From positions 3,183,001-3,247,000 of the forward strand of contig JAEOAD010001365.1 in NCBI GenBank assembly GCA_036365145.1: 64,000 nt of DNA. The letters run 5' to 3'. The DNA is from Orientallactaga sibirica. Taxonomy: Eukaryota > Chordata > Mammalia > Rodentia > Dipodidae. The first letter of the stretch is position 1. The number at the start of each line of letters is the position of its first letter. The position numbers and the translations under genes were made by a program. Positions 8,645 through 18,626 of the stretch are shown in pieces. A model generated the notes under the pieces. The model did not search any database and had not been told where the DNA came from. It saw only the letters and a program-made list of their open reading frames with translations.

Positions 8645-8743
8645 TTTTTTAATTTTTATTAATTTATTTGAGATAGATAGATAGATAGAGAGAGAGAGAA
8701 TGGGCACACCAGGGCCTCCAGGCACTGCAAATGAACTCCAGAT
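8645..8743 (-). mobile_element. Dip/B2-type SINE, tail half only
   Basis: The tail, a (GATA) run, GA repeat and the first 40 nt of the body are present; it stops at CTCCAGAT with no head. Confidence 0.85.
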
Positions 8744-9069
8744 CTTGCTTGGGTGGAGAGATGCCTAGGAGATTGGTAAAGCGCACTTCTGAGTGTGTCT
8801 CCAAGGGCATATCCAGAGACAACTGAGCGGGGAGGACTTCTCTAAATGTGGGTGGACATGTGACAAAGAGGACAAAAGGACAAGGAAGAAGCCTGTAGCA
8901 CAAACACGCTCTCTCTGCTTCTGGGACAGCGGGAGGTGAGCAGCCTTGCTCAGCCATGCCGTTCTGCCACCCTGATGTTCTGTCTCACCATAGGACCACC
9001 GCAACAGAGTATGTCAACCAAATTTCTGTACTTCGAGCCAAAAGAAGTTCTTCCTTAAGTATATAATCT

Positions 9070-9223
9070 TGTTTTTTTTTTTTTTTTTTGAGGCAGGGTC
9101 TCACTCTAGCTCAGCCTGATCTGGAATTCACTCTGTAGTCTCAGGATGGCCTAGAACTCACTGCAATGCTCCTACTTCTGCCTCCTGAGTGCTGGGATTA
9201 AAAGTGTGCGTCACCACACCTGG
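9070..9223 (-). mobile_element. B1 SINE
   Basis: T run then GAGGCAGGGTCTCACTCTAG through CACACCTGGTT; moderately diverged. Confidence 0.9.
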
Positions 9224-9235
9224 TTTCTATCCTTT

Positions 9236-9362
9236 TTTTTTTGTTTGTTTGTTTATTTTGTGAAACATGGTCTTATATAGCCAAGGCTGGCCTTGAACTC
9301 CTGATCCTCCTACCTGTACCTCCTGCATGCTGTGATTACAGGTGTGTACCACCACACCCAGC
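9236..9362 (-). mobile_element. Old B1-like element
   Basis: GAAACATGGTCTTATATAGC through GTGTGTACCACCACACCCAG; lacks the CCTGAGACTACATAGT block of the dipodoid form. Confidence 0.75.
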
Positions 9363-9574
9363 AGTCCTTCTTGCTTTAAATTGTCTTCCTCAGGTTATCT
9401 GTCACAATGATAGACCGCTGAATAAAGGACACAGAAGGACAGGCACAGACACATGCATCCCCTTCATATATTTGCTGTGCTAGGGATTGTATTCAGGGTC
9501 CTACACATACTAGGCAATCACATAGTGGTTTTTTTTTTTTGTTTGTTTTGTTTTGTTTCCCCCTTTAAAATTTT

Positions 9575-9847
9575 TTTTAAAAATTATTTTATTTATTTTT
9601 GGAAAGAGACACACAGAGAGAGAGAGACAGACAGAGAGGGAGAGGGAGACAGATAGAGAAAGGGTGTGCCAGCAGTCTCTCAGCTGCTGTTAATGACATC
9701 CAGATGCATGCGCCCCCTTGTGGTCAAGTGTGGCATTGCACCCTTGCGTCACTTTGCATCTGGCTAAACGTGGGACCTGGAGATTGGAACCAGCGGTCTT
9801 AGGCTTAGGAGGCAGGCACCTTAGCCACTAAGCCATCTCTCCAGCCC
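9575..9847 (-). mobile_element. Dip/B2-type SINE, CTCF-motif long subfamily (AAGGGGGCGC type)
   Basis: Contains the insertion CGCCCCCTTGTGGTCAAGTG plus GGCATTGCACCCTTGCGTCA, and the variant GCTGCTGTTAATGACATCCA. Complete head. Confidence 0.93.
9712..9723 (-). promoter_or_regulatory. CTCF-like core motif in a SINE
   Basis: Minus strand CCACAAGGGGGC followed by GC, one mismatch from the degenerate core and close to CCNCNAGGGGGCGC. Confidence 0.5.
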
Positions 9848-9849
9848 TG

Positions 9850-10985
9850 TTTTCCCCTTTTGAGTTTCATCTTTCTGCTCCTTAGGGGTCTTCGCTTTGA
9901 GTTACTTTTTTGTCTCTTCCTTTCTGCTGAACCCTGTCATTCATTAACCTCCCCCCACCCTGCCCGTTATTCCATGTCCCCCAGCAGGGCGTTTGCAGCG
10001 CGTGTCTCTCTGTGTATTGTGGGAAGGCAGTGCTAGGCGCCTGGCTGCTTCAGTCTAGGTATTTCTGCCTCTGTGGCTCTCAGACACTCCAGTCTCTCTC
10101 TTCACCATGACCTTTCACCTTTGTCTCTTGTAACTAACCGCTTTGTTTTATGTCGGCATTTGAATTCCCCAAGAAGGGATCCACTTTGGGCTGTCCCTAG
10201 ACTATCCCAAGGCCTTCTGCTCATCACACTTTCCTCAAAGGTAGAGCACAGAACCATGCTTGAAGTTATAATATTGTCTTGTCAGAGTTGATTTAGAATC
10301 TACAGTGGCAGGAGTGTCTGGAAATTAAAGTGTGGGAAGAGCTGTGGTCCCTTGGTGGGTAATTGTAGACAGGGGTAAATGACTTGAGCAGGGGTGGGGA
10401 TTTGTGCAAGGGACCTTTGGGCTATGTGGGAAATTATAAATGCTACTAGACGCCTTGTGTTGTCTTACTCTGGTCAGAGCAGGAAAAATATTACTCCATA
10501 CTTAAAAAAAACCATATTGGTTTCCTATTTCCTTTCTTTCTTGAGTCCATTTCCAGCCTTCCTCCCTTCTTCCACTGCTTTCTTATATAGCATTAACCCC
10601 TCATGTCTGTAATCTTTGTTTCTCTCCCTACTAACCTCTGACATAAAGTATTAATTTTTGGTATTTTTTCCCCTTTCTTTGAAGTGCTCCTTCTGGCTAC
10701 AAAAACTTCCAATTAAGTTTTTTAAATAAAAGATAGAAGTTAAAAGCAACTGCTGCCTGGGGTTAGCAGGATGGAAACTTGTAGTTGCTTGAAGCTGTAC
10801 TTCAAAAAGAGAAAACTCAATTTTAAAAGTGTAGAGGTTTATTCGTAAAACACATTGTGTTTCGAAAAATGACTCTGGATATTGTAGGCCGTGGAAGAGT
10901 GAAACTGTGGGTCACCTGTTCTATTGCATTTGTTTATAGGATATCATTTTTCCATCTAATATTTTATTCTAAATAAAAGCAAAGG
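9850..10985. other. 1.1-kb non-repetitive stretch
   Basis: Free of recognisable SINEs. No convincing exon: frames of about 70 codons are interrupted and composition is ordinary. It could hold intronic sequence or unrecognised old repeats. Confidence 0.5.
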
Positions 10986-10987
10986 GA

Positions 10988-11098
10988 GGTCTGGTGTGGT
11001 GCTGCATTCTTATTGTCTCAGTACTCAAGAGGTGGAGGCAGGAAGGTTGTGAGTTTGAGGTTTTCCTGGGTTACTTAGCAATACACTATCTCAATTAT
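10988..11098 (+). mobile_element. Old B1-like element
   Basis: GGTCTGGTGTGGTGCTGCAT through AATACACTATCTCAATT, strongly diverged. Confidence 0.65.
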
Positions 11099-11102
11099 TA
11101 TT

Positions 11103-11328
11103 TTTTTAAAAGATTATTTATTTATTTATTAGAGACAGAGAGAGAAAAAGAGAGACAGAGACATAGAGAGAGTGAGAATGGGTGTGCCAGGGCCTCTAGC
11201 CACTGCAAATGAACTCCAGACGCATGTGCCATCATGTGCATTGGCTTATGTGGGACCTGGAGAATCGAACTGGGGTCCTTAGGCTTCACAGGCATGCGCC
11301 TTAACCACTAATCCAATTCTCCAGCCCT
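11103..11328 (-). mobile_element. Dip/B2-type SINE
   Basis: Full length; TCAATTATT occurs on both sides as a short target duplication. Confidence 0.92.
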
Positions 11329-11407
11329 TTCAATTATTTTTTGAGTATCTAAATTCTTGCTTATTCTGTTTTCAGTCAATTTAATTAGTTGAATATTGAG
11401 ATTCTCA

Positions 11408-11794
11408 TTTTATTTATTTTTAAACATCTTCATTTTCAGAGAGAGAGAGAGAGAGAGGAAGAGAGATATGAAAGAAAGAGAACGGGTGCACTGCAAACAC
11501 ACTCCACATGCATGCACTAGCATCTGGGTACCTGTGGGCACGGGGGAATTGAACCCAGATTGTCAGGCTTTTCAAGCAAAGGCCTTTGCCAGGTGTGGTG
11601 GTGCACGCCTTTAATCCCAGCACTTGGAAGGCAGAGGTAGGAGGATCACCATGAGTTTGAGGCCATCCTGAGACAACATAGTGAATTCCAGGTCAGCCTG
11701 GGCTAGAGTGAGACCCTACCTCAAAAAACGAAAAACAAAACAAAGCAAAAACAAAACAAAAAGGCCTTTAACCACTGAACCATCTCTCCAGCTG
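11408..11794 (-). mobile_element. Dip/B2-type SINE, older subfamily, split by a B1
   Basis: The element ends at GCAAAGGCCTTT and resumes after the B1 with AAGGCCTTTAACCACTGAAC and its head. Confidence 0.88.
11588..11757 (+). mobile_element. B1 SINE nested in the SINE
   Basis: Full-length B1 with an AAAACAAAACAAAGCAAAA tail; AAAGGCCTTT is duplicated at both ends (near 11577 and 11760). Confidence 0.94.
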
Positions 11795-11822
11795 CCAAAT
11801 CTTCATTAAAAAAAACAAAACA

Positions 11823-12165
11823 AGCCGGGCGTGGTGGCAGTGGCGCAAGCCTTTAATCCCAGCACTTGGGAGGCAGAGGTAGGAGGATCGCCATGAGTTC
11901 AAGGCCACCCTGAGACTACATAGTGAATTCTAGGTCAGCTGGACTAGAGTGAAACTGTACCTCAAAAAACCCAAAAAAAGCCAGGCCTGGTGGTGCACGC
12001 CTTTAATCCCAGCAGTCAGGCGGCAGAGGTAGTAGGATTGCTGTGAGTTCAAGGCCACCCTGAGACTACATAGTGAATTCCAGGTCAGCCTGGGCTAGAG
12101 TGAGACCCTGCCTTGAAAAACCAAAACAAACAAACAAAAAACAAAAACAAACAAAAACCCCAAAA
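11823..12165 (+). mobile_element. Two B1 SINEs in head-to-tail order
   Basis: 11823-11977 carries a 6-nt duplication in its head (GTGGCAGTGGCGCAAGC). 11979-12165 is a second full copy with a CAAACAAACAAA tail. Insertion into the A-rich tail of the first copy explains the arrangement. Confidence 0.92.
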
Positions 12166-12187
12166 CACAACTCTCTTTCCCCCAAAA

Positions 12188-12988
12188 AACACATTTTATT
12201 TATTTGAGAGAGAGGGGGAGAGTATGAGAGTGTCAGGGCCTCTTGCCATTGCAAATGAACTCCAGGTGCATGCACCACTTTGTGCATCTGGATTTACATG
12301 CATACTAGGGAATTGAACCTAGGCTGTCAGGCTTTGTAAGCAAGTCCTTTTATTTATTTATTTATTCATTTAATTTTTTTTATTATTTATTTATAGAGAG
12401 AGGGAAACTGCAAACAAACTCCAGATTCATGTTCCACCTTGTGCAGCTTGCTCATGTGGGTACTGGGGAATCGAACCTTAACTGTTAAGCCATCTCTCCA
12501 GCCGTATTTATTTTAAAGATTTTATTTTTATTTACTTATTTATTTATTAGAGACAGAGAGAGGGAAAGAGAAGGAGGCAGAGTGAGAATGGGCGTGCCAG
12601 GACCTCTAGCCACTGCAAACGAACTCCAGATGCGTGTGCCCCCTTGTGCATCTGGTTCATGTGGGTACTGGGGTATTGAACCTGGGTCCTTTGGCTTTGC
12701 AGACAAGTGCCTTAACTGCTAAGCCATCTCTCCAGCCATATTTTTAAAAAATATTTTATTTTTATTTACTTATTTATTTATTAGAGACAGAGAGAGGGAA
12801 AGAGAGAGAGGGAGAGTGAGAATGGGCACGCCAGGACCTCTAGCCACTGCAGATGAATTCCAGGTGCATGTGCCACCTTGTGCATCTGGCTTACGTGGAT
12901 CCTGGGGAACTGAACCTGGGTCCTTAGGCTTTGCAGGCAAATGCCTTAACTGCAAGTCCTGTTAAACATTCAACCATCTCCCCAGGCC
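12188..12988 (-). mobile_element. Four Dip/B2-type SINEs in tandem
   Basis: 12188-12346 (older type, head missing), 12347-12503 (body shortened), 12506-12738 (full) and 12740-12988 (full, head altered by ACTGCAAGTCCTGTTAAACA) all lie in one orientation. Each later copy appears to have used the tail of its neighbour as a target. Confidence 0.9.
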
Positions 12989-13004
12989 GATTCTTATTTT
13001 TTTT

Positions 13005-13080
13005 TGGGGGGGGAAGTATACTGGAGGTCAAACCTAGGGCCTTATATGCTCTACCATTGAACTATAGATCTCCAGCTTTG
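13005..13080 (-). mobile_element. ID-like element, old
   Basis: ACTGGAGGTCAAACCTAGGG followed by ATGCTCTACCATTGAACTAT, the antisense pattern of an ID-type tRNA element, strongly diverged. Confidence 0.55.
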
Positions 13081-13257
13081 CCACGCTGGGAATGGCATTG
13101 GCAGGTCAGTGACACGTGGGCTGTAAATGAATTTAGCCAAGACAGAAGAAAGTGGGAGTTGAGTATATTAGTGATGCTGTGGTGTGGCTCCAGTTGCAGG
13201 ACAGTAGAGAGGAAGTGTCTGCACAGAGGCATTCTCAGGAGCTGGTACTTTATATAT

Positions 13258-13410
13258 AATTTATTTATTTATTTTTGGTTTTTCGAGGTAGTCATGGTAC
13301 ATGTGACTGGAGTTTGTTGGCATCTGACTTACGTGGGTCCTGGGGAATCAAACCTTGGTCCTTTGGCTTTACAGGCAAGCCCCTTAACTGCTATGTCATC
13401 CCTTCAGCCC
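13258..13410 (-). mobile_element. Chimeric fragment: B1 start joined to SINE body
   Basis: An ATTT run and GGTTTTTCGAGGTAG (B1 antisense start) pass directly into TCATGGTACATGTGACTGGA and then a SINE half from CTGACTTACGTGGGTCC to CATCCCTTCAGCCC. There is no target duplication at the junction. Confidence 0.65.
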
Positions 13411-13555
13411 TTTCTTTTCTTTCTTGACATGGTCTCCTGTGCAGCCCAGGTTGGCCTAGAACTTGCTGTCCCCTTTCCTCAGCCTCCTGAGTGCCAGGAT
13501 TTTTTTTTTTTTTCTGAGTGCCAGGATTACAGGCGTGTACCACCACATTCAACCC
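13411..13555 (-). mobile_element. Old B1 with a T-only insertion
   Basis: The B1 is broken by a 12-nt T tract bounded by perfect 15-bp repeats CTGAGTGCCAGGATT (13487-13501 and 13514-13528). This looks like a tail-only retroposition event. Confidence 0.75.
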
Positions 13556-13908
13556 TATTTTCTCTTTACATGTAACTAAACTGGTTTTTAAGGAATTATT
13601 TTGTAGTCTTAGGGTTCTTGAACATTTTCCCTTCAAACATTTACTGGCTGTCAATATGGTGGATGGTTTACACAGGCTTTTCATTCAGGGAGTTGTGAAT
13701 TCACGTCCTGATTCTGTCACGTACCAGTTAGCCATTTAACGATCCTAAATTGTGACATTTGAAACAGGCTGCCTGAAGCATAGCTTGAGGACGGTTCTAA
13801 GGGTTAACTATGAACAGAGTGTTGGTAGGCATTTAATAAATGTTCATTTTTCCTTTCCCTGAAAGATTCCAAACTTAGTTTTGTCTTCTTTGTCCTCTTC
13901 TCTCACTG
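13556..13908. other. Non-repetitive stretch
   Basis: No repeat or gene recognised. It leads directly into the pyrimidine tract. Confidence 0.5.
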
Positions 13909-14275
13909 TTCTTCTCTTCTCTTCTCTTCTCTTCTCTTCTCTTCTCTTCTCTTCTCTTCTCTTCTCTTCTCTTCTCTTCTCTTCTCTTCTCTTCTCTTCC
14001 CTTCCCTTCCCTTCCCTTCCCTTCCCTTCCCTTCCCTTCCCTTCCCTTCCCTTCCCTTCCCTTCCCTTCCCTTCCCTTCCCTTCCCTTCCCTTCCCTTCC
14101 CTTCCCTCCCCTCCCCTCCCCTCCCCCCCCTCCCCCCCCCCCCCCCCCCTCCCCTCCCCCCCTCCCCTCCCCTCCTCCCCTCCCCCCCTTCTCTTTTTCT
14201 CTTCCCTCCCTTCCCTTCCCTTCCCTCCCCCCTCCTCCTCCTCTTCCCTTTCTTCCCCTTTCTTTTTTTTTTTCT
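13909..14275 (+). repeat. 367-nt uninterrupted pyrimidine tract with graded pentamers
   Basis: Seventeen CTTCT units (13911-13995) are followed by twenty-two CTTCC units (13996-14105), then CTCCC units, C runs up to about 18 nt, and irregular CT. No purine occurs from 13909 to 14275. The minus strand is therefore pure purine with G-rich blocks, suited to triplex (H-DNA) or G-quadruplex formation. Confidence 0.97.
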
Positions 14276-14652
14276 GAAGCAGGGTCTTACATAGTTCAGG
14301 CTGGGCCCAGGCTCTCTATGAATCTGAGAATAAAAAAAATTTTTTTTTTGGTTTTTCGAGGTAGGGTCTCGCTCTATCCCAGGCTGACCTGGAATTAGTC
14401 TCAGGGTGGCCTTGAACTCAAGGCAATCCTCCTACCTCTGCCTCCCAAGTGCTGGGATTAAAGGCATGCGCCACCACGCCCGGCTCTGAGAGTAAATTTG
14501 AGTTTCTGATCTGCTGCCTCTACTTCCTGGGTGCTAGGATTGATTACAGGCATGTACCACCATGCTCAGTCTTACATGGTGCTTAGACTTGAACCCAGGG
14601 CTTCATGCATGCTAGGTAAGCATTCTACAACTGAGCGACATGCCCAATGACC
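14276..14652 (-). mobile_element. Old B1 + ID composite, split by a B1
   Basis: GAAGCAGGGTCTTACATAGT precedes, and GGATTGATTACAGGCATGTA plus an ID-type end (GCTAGGTAAGCATTCTACAA) follow, a younger B1. TCTGAGAATAAA and TCTGAGAGTAAA flank the insert. Confidence 0.7.
14328..14486 (-). mobile_element. B1 SINE nested in the composite
   Basis: Complete apart from loss of the CACTATGTA segment; ends CCACCACGCCCGGC. Confidence 0.92.
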
Positions 14653-14654
14653 TT

Positions 14655-14780
14655 CCCTTCCCTTTCTCTTTCCTTTTCTTCCCTTTCCCCCCTCCCACTT
14701 CTCTCCCCCTCTTCCTTAATCCTGCTGCCTTCACTTCCCAGTTGCTGGGATTACAAGTGTGTGCCACCATGCCAGGCCAC
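14655..14780 (-). mobile_element. Pyrimidine-rich stretch and old B1 end
   Basis: A CCTTCCCTTTCTC stretch leads into CAGTTGCTGGGATTACAAGT, the right end of an antisense old B1. Confidence 0.55.
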
Positions 14781-15281
14781 ATCCTCCTCCTTCTTTTTGT
14801 TGTTCTCTACCTTTGTTGATGCCCTGTCCTGGTGCTGAGATGTGCACACATCCTGAAGTCTTTTCCTGCTGGCCTTGAACTCCCCAGGAGGCGTTTTGGG
14901 AACCCTTAAACCCTGCGTGGTGTGAACTCCTGATAAAATGGAAGTGTCATTCCGTCTTCGACCGTGAAGAGGGAGGAAATTGTAAGCAAGCAAACCAGCG
15001 AATGAGGAGTTTTCACCTGAGGCTAGCGCTAAATTACAAGCAGAGGAGTGCAGGTCTAAACAGAATATCCTCTGTAATTCTCCACATGAATTGCCTTAAG
15101 ATAGTTTTCTTCTGCCCAAAGGAATGACTACGTATCATAATTTTACTTAAAGTTATATAAAGTAAAACTTGTAATATTTTCCAGGATGTCAAAGTAGAGG
15201 TTAGGACAGGAAGTAGGTAAATAATGAAAAAAATGAGAGCATTGTGCAGTTTATATAGGAGCTTGCTTCACTGTGAAAGCT

Positions 15282-15283
<2 letters not shown>
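14781..15283. other. Repeat-free, AT-rich stretch; possible conserved element
   Basis: About 500 bp without transposons. The 14985-15240 part has balanced AT-rich sequence with TAAT-type cores and no open frame, as is common in conserved non-coding DNA. Conservation cannot be tested here. Confidence 0.4.

Positions 15284-15318
<35 letters not shown>
15284..15318 (+). repeat. (GT)n microsatellite
   Basis: About 16 GT units. Confidence 0.97.
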
Positions 15319-15319
<1 letters not shown>

Positions 15320-15469
15320 CACCCCATAGCATGCAATTTGAGACTCTGTTGAAAATGCTTATATGATAATTGGTCTTGTGAATTGTTGTTACTTTATCTT
15401 TAGCAAAACTTTTTGTCTAAGGTCCCACCTAATCCCTCATGTTATAGTAGCTTTATGTATTTATGTATT

Positions 15470-15605
15470 TGTCACACACACACATACATACATACACACA
15501 TACATATATGTGTGTGTATCTAGACATGTGCTCATGTCTTGTTTATGTGTACCCATTGTACATAGGCATCTGTGTATAGATCCATATGTTTGAAACACAC
15601 ACATG

Positions 15606-15636
<31 letters not shown>
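15470..15636 (+). repeat. Compound CA/CATA microsatellites
   Basis: CACACACACATACATACATA, then a palindromic ATATATGTGTGTGT block, spacer DNA, and about 20 CA units at 15595-15636. Confidence 0.9.
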
Positions 15637-15904
15637 GGCCCATGGGCAGGAGTTAGAGATTCTCACGAACCTAAAATGTCACTATTCTGGGTTGACTGTT
15701 GTCCCTACAAGTGATATGTCCAAATCCTAATATCTGTGAATGTAATCTTACTTGAAATTAGGCCTTAGTTCCAGGTTTCATAGAGTTAAAATGAGGTCCC
15801 ATGAGCTGCGGGGGACCCTAAGCTAACGATTTGTGCCATTATAGGTGGAAATTTGGAAACACAGAAAGACATAAATAAAGTGAAGAAAGAAAGTGGGAAC
15901 AGGG

Positions 15905-16099
15905 GACTGGAGGGATGGCTTAGTGGTCAGGTGCTTGCCTGCAAAGCTAAAGGACCCAGGTTTGATTACCCGGGACCCACGTAAATCAGATGCACAAGGT
16001 GGCACATGCATCTAGAGTTCGTTTGCAGTGGCTGGAGGCCCTGGCGCACCCATTCTCTTTATCTTTCTCTGTGTCTCAAATAAATAAATTTAAAAAACA
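15905..16099 (+). mobile_element. Dip/B2-type SINE in the LTR
   Basis: AAGAAAGTGGGAACAGGG and AAGAAAATGGCAACAGGG flank it as imperfect target duplications. Confidence 0.92.
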
Positions 16100-16120
16100 A
16101 AGAAAGAAAATGGCAACAGG

Positions 16121-16220
16121 GCAGGGGGTACAGCTCAATGGTAGAGCCCTTGCCCACGTGAAGCCCTGGGCTTGATTCTTACTTCTGCCACAAGCAGACG
16201 CACAGAAATATAAAAAAGGT
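16121..16220 (+). mobile_element. ID-like element
   Basis: GGGGGTACAGCTCAATGGTAGAGCCCTTG with an A-box-like start and a CTGGGCTTGATTCTTAC B-box region, followed by an A-rich end. Matches the tRNA-Ala-type ID pattern. Confidence 0.75.
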
Positions 16221-16489
16221 TGAAGCAGACATGGAAGGCAAGGACTTCCAGCAGCTAGAAGAAGCCAATAAACATTCTTTTTTATGAGCCTGTGTTGGCA
16301 GCACGTTCTTACTAACACCTTGAGTTTGAACTGACAGCAGGAGATCCCTGAGGGAAGGAGCTGTTACTGCTTCAAGCCACCCAGTCTGAAGTCCTTTGGC
16401 ATGGTAGCCCCAGGAAACAAACATAGCCCTCTCGTCTAAGTTTTTGGTAGCCATGCGCAAGGACATTCAAGCATAGATAACAAGTAGCT

Positions 16490-16738
16490 TCTGTGAATAA
16501 CCTTTCAGCATGTTCATGCAAGCAACCCCAAGTAAACTCACTGTCACAAAAGGAAAAAAACAACATAAAAGTAGGGGTTCTGGTTAGGACGAGGAAGGGG
16601 ACCTAGAGGAGTGATGGTGGGGGAGACAAAAAAGGGTAATGAGGGGAAGAATATGGTGAAAATAGATTTACATGTATGAAAATGCCATAATGAAACCCAT
16701 TGTGATGCATAATACATGCTAATAAAAATTAAAAATAC
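16490..16738 (+). mobile_element. LINE-1 3' UTR end
   Basis: CATGTTCATGCAAGCAACCC, AGTAAACTCACTG, GGGTAATGAGGGGAAGAATA and AAATGCCATAATGAAACCCA, with an A-rich end. This is the order of a rodent L1 3' UTR. 5'-truncated, non-coding. Confidence 0.75.
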
Positions 16739-16955
16739 AGGGCTGGAGAGATGACTTAGCAGTTGGGGTGCTTGCTTGCAAAACCAAAGGACCCAGGTTT
16801 GATTCCCCAGTACCCATGTGAAGCCAGATGCACAAGGTGGCATATGTGTCTAGAGTTTGTTTATGGTGGCTAGAGGCCCTGGCATGCTGATTCTCTCTCT
16901 ATCTGCCTCTTTCTCTCTCTCTCTCAAATAAATAAATAAAATTTTAAAAGTTAAA
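16739..16955 (+). mobile_element. Dip/B2-type SINE
   Basis: Full length; inserted in the A-rich end of the L1 fragment. Confidence 0.93.
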
Positions 16956-17036
16956 AAAATGAAAACAAAAAACAAAGAAATGAATTATTACAATACATGT
17001 ACATTTCAATCTCAGGGCTGAACACACATATATATA

Positions 17037-17262
17037 TATGATCAAACCCAGGCCATCAGGCTTTGCAAGCATGCCCCTCTAATCATGGAGCCATCTCTCC
17101 AGTCCTGAGTTGCAAAACCTGTTAGTCAGTACCCATGTAAAGATAATGCACAAAGTGATGCATGTGTCTGGAATTTGTTTGCAGCAGCAAGAGGTCCTGG
17201 CATGCCCACACTTTCTCCCTCCTTCCCTTCTTGCAAATAAGTAAATAAATAAAAATATTGAG
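17037..17262. mobile_element. Two truncated SINEs, minus then plus
   Basis: 17037-17105 is the antisense head half (CAGGCTTTGCAAGCATGCCC ... CCATCTCTCCAGTCC). 17107-17262 is a plus-strand older-type copy that lacks its first ~40 nt and ends in AAATAAGTAAATAAATAA. Confidence 0.8.
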
Positions 17263-17425
17263 CCGGGCGTGGTGGTGCACGCCTTTAATCCCAGCACTCA
17301 GGAGGCAGAGGTAGGAGGATCACAGTGAGTTCGAGGCCAGCCTAAGACTACATAGTGAATTCCAGGTCAGCCTGGGCTAGAGTGAAACCCTACCTTGAAA
17401 AACAAAACAAAACAAAACAAAAATT
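17263..17425 (+). mobile_element. B1 SINE
   Basis: Full length, GCCGGGCGTGGTGGTGCACG through CCTACCTTGAAAAACAAAAC; sits at the SINE tail. Confidence 0.95.
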
Positions 17426-17788
17426 AAAAAAGTAAACTTTTGGCTATTTGTGGTTGCTGTGTCATCCTGATGGAGAATTAGACACTATTTATGTAAAATG
17501 TACTAGACATTATTTATGTAAGCTTGACCACTGTGGGAAAAGTTAATCATTATTTCTGCCTTTTAAAATAGCTTCTCTTGGAATTTGTTTTTCGCTTGGT
17601 GATAACTCAGTTTAACTTTTCTTTTGAGTTTTTTGGACCAGACTCCTCGGTTTGATTTGCACTGTTATTCCTGTGTGTCTAGCCTTAGAACGCACGTTCT
17701 GAATGATTTTCCGGGAATACCGTTAGTTAGAATGACCATGACATAAAGAGTTACCGCCAGCAGCTTTGTTAACACGGCAGCTTTGTTT
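17426..17788. other. Non-repetitive stretch
   Basis: No repeat, exon or signal recognised; AT-rich and without a notable open frame. Confidence 0.5.
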
Positions 17789-17789
17789 T

Positions 17790-17918
17790 ATTATTATTAT
17801 TTTTTTGAGGCGGAGTCTCACTGTGTAGGCCAGGCTGGTCTCAAATTCACAGAGATTCTCCTACCTCAGCCTCTCGAATGCTGAGATTAAAGGCAAGCAC
17901 TACCACGCTTGGCTTGTT
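17790..17918 (-). mobile_element. Old B1-like element
   Basis: TGAGGCGGAGTCTCACTGTG through AAGCACTACCACGCTTGGC. Confidence 0.8.
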
Positions 17919-18146
17919 TTAGTTTACTTGTTTATTTTTGGCTTGTTTTATTGTTCATGAAGATAGTGTCAGAGACTTCTGCAATACATAGTACATAGTA
18001 TACAATTTCTTTTAAAAATTCTTCTTTCCATGCATTTTCAGGAACTTCTCCCCAGCAGAAACTCTTAAAAGACTTTATTTTAGCCTGGCATGATGGTTCA
18101 CCCCTGTAATCCTAGCACGAGACTGAGATAGGAGGGTTGCAGAGTT

Positions 18147-18415
18147 TTTTTAGATTTAATTAATTTTTTAAAAAATTATTTATTTATTTGAGAGTGAGAG
18201 AGAGAGAAGCAGAAAGAGAGAGAGAGAGAGAGAGAGAAAGGGAGAGGCAGATAGAGCGAATGGGTGCACCAGGGCCTCCCGCCACTGTAAATGAACTCCA
18301 GACACATGTGCCACCTTGTGCATCTGCCTTAAGTGGGACCTGGCTGGGGAACTGAACCTAGGTCCTTTGACTTTGCAGGCAAGTGCCTTAACCACTAAGC
18401 CATCTTTCCAGTCCA
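18147..18415 (-). mobile_element. Dip/B2-type SINE in old B1
   Basis: TTGCAGAGTT at both ends is the target duplication. Compound GA/AGAA stretch. Confidence 0.93.
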
Positions 18416-18426
18416 ATTGCAGAGTT

Positions 18427-18626
18427 AAAAAAAAATTTTTATTTATGAGAGAGAGAAATAATTAATGAATGAGTATGAGCATGCCAGAGCCTCTTGCTGC
18501 TGAAAATGAACTTGAGACCCATGTGCCACTCTGTGCATCTGGCTTGATGTGGGCACCAGGGGATCTCACCTGGGCTGTCAGACTTTGTAAGCAAGGGCCT
18601 TTAACTGCTGAGCCATTGCTACAGCC
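18427..18626 (-). mobile_element. Dip/B2-type SINE, older subfamily
   Basis: Shows CTCTTGCTGCTGAAAATGAA and GACTTTGTAAGCAAGGGCCT, markers of the older group; inserted beside the previous SINE. Confidence 0.88.

Larger units (their letters stand above)
8744..9420 (+). mobile_element. Old LTR-like element, interrupted by two B1 copies
   Basis: GAGAGATGCCTAGGAGATTG, GTGTGTCTCCAAGGGCAT and ATGTGGGTGGACATG give way to AGGTGAGCAGCCTTGCTC, TCTCACCATAGGACC and GAGCCAAAAGAAG, then CCTCAGGTTATCTGTCACAA after the B1 insertions. The second half resembles MaLR-type LTR ends. Family and limits are uncertain. Confidence 0.5.
15688..16440 (+). mobile_element. MLT1-type LTR (ERVL-MaLR), interrupted
   Basis: Ordered matches to MLT1: GTGATATGTCCAAATCCTAA, CTGTGAATGTAATCTTACTT, GGAAATTTGGAAACACAGAA, AACACCTTGAGTTTGAACT and AAGCCACCCAGTCTGAAGTC, then GGCATGGTAGCCCCAGGAAA. 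A SINE and an ID-like element are inserted. Old, non-coding. Confidence 0.75.

Noticed and set aside
12931..13575. 214-codon open frame, plus strand
   Set aside because: It crosses a SINE head, an ID relic, a B1/SINE chimera and a B1, so it is a chance frame through repeats.
13881..14294. 137-codon Ser/Leu/Pro-rich frame
   Set aside because: It is simply the translation of the pyrimidine tract.
16121..16220. tRNA-Ala gene
   Set aside because: The tRNA resemblance belongs to an ID-type retroposon with an A-rich end and several mismatches in the stems.
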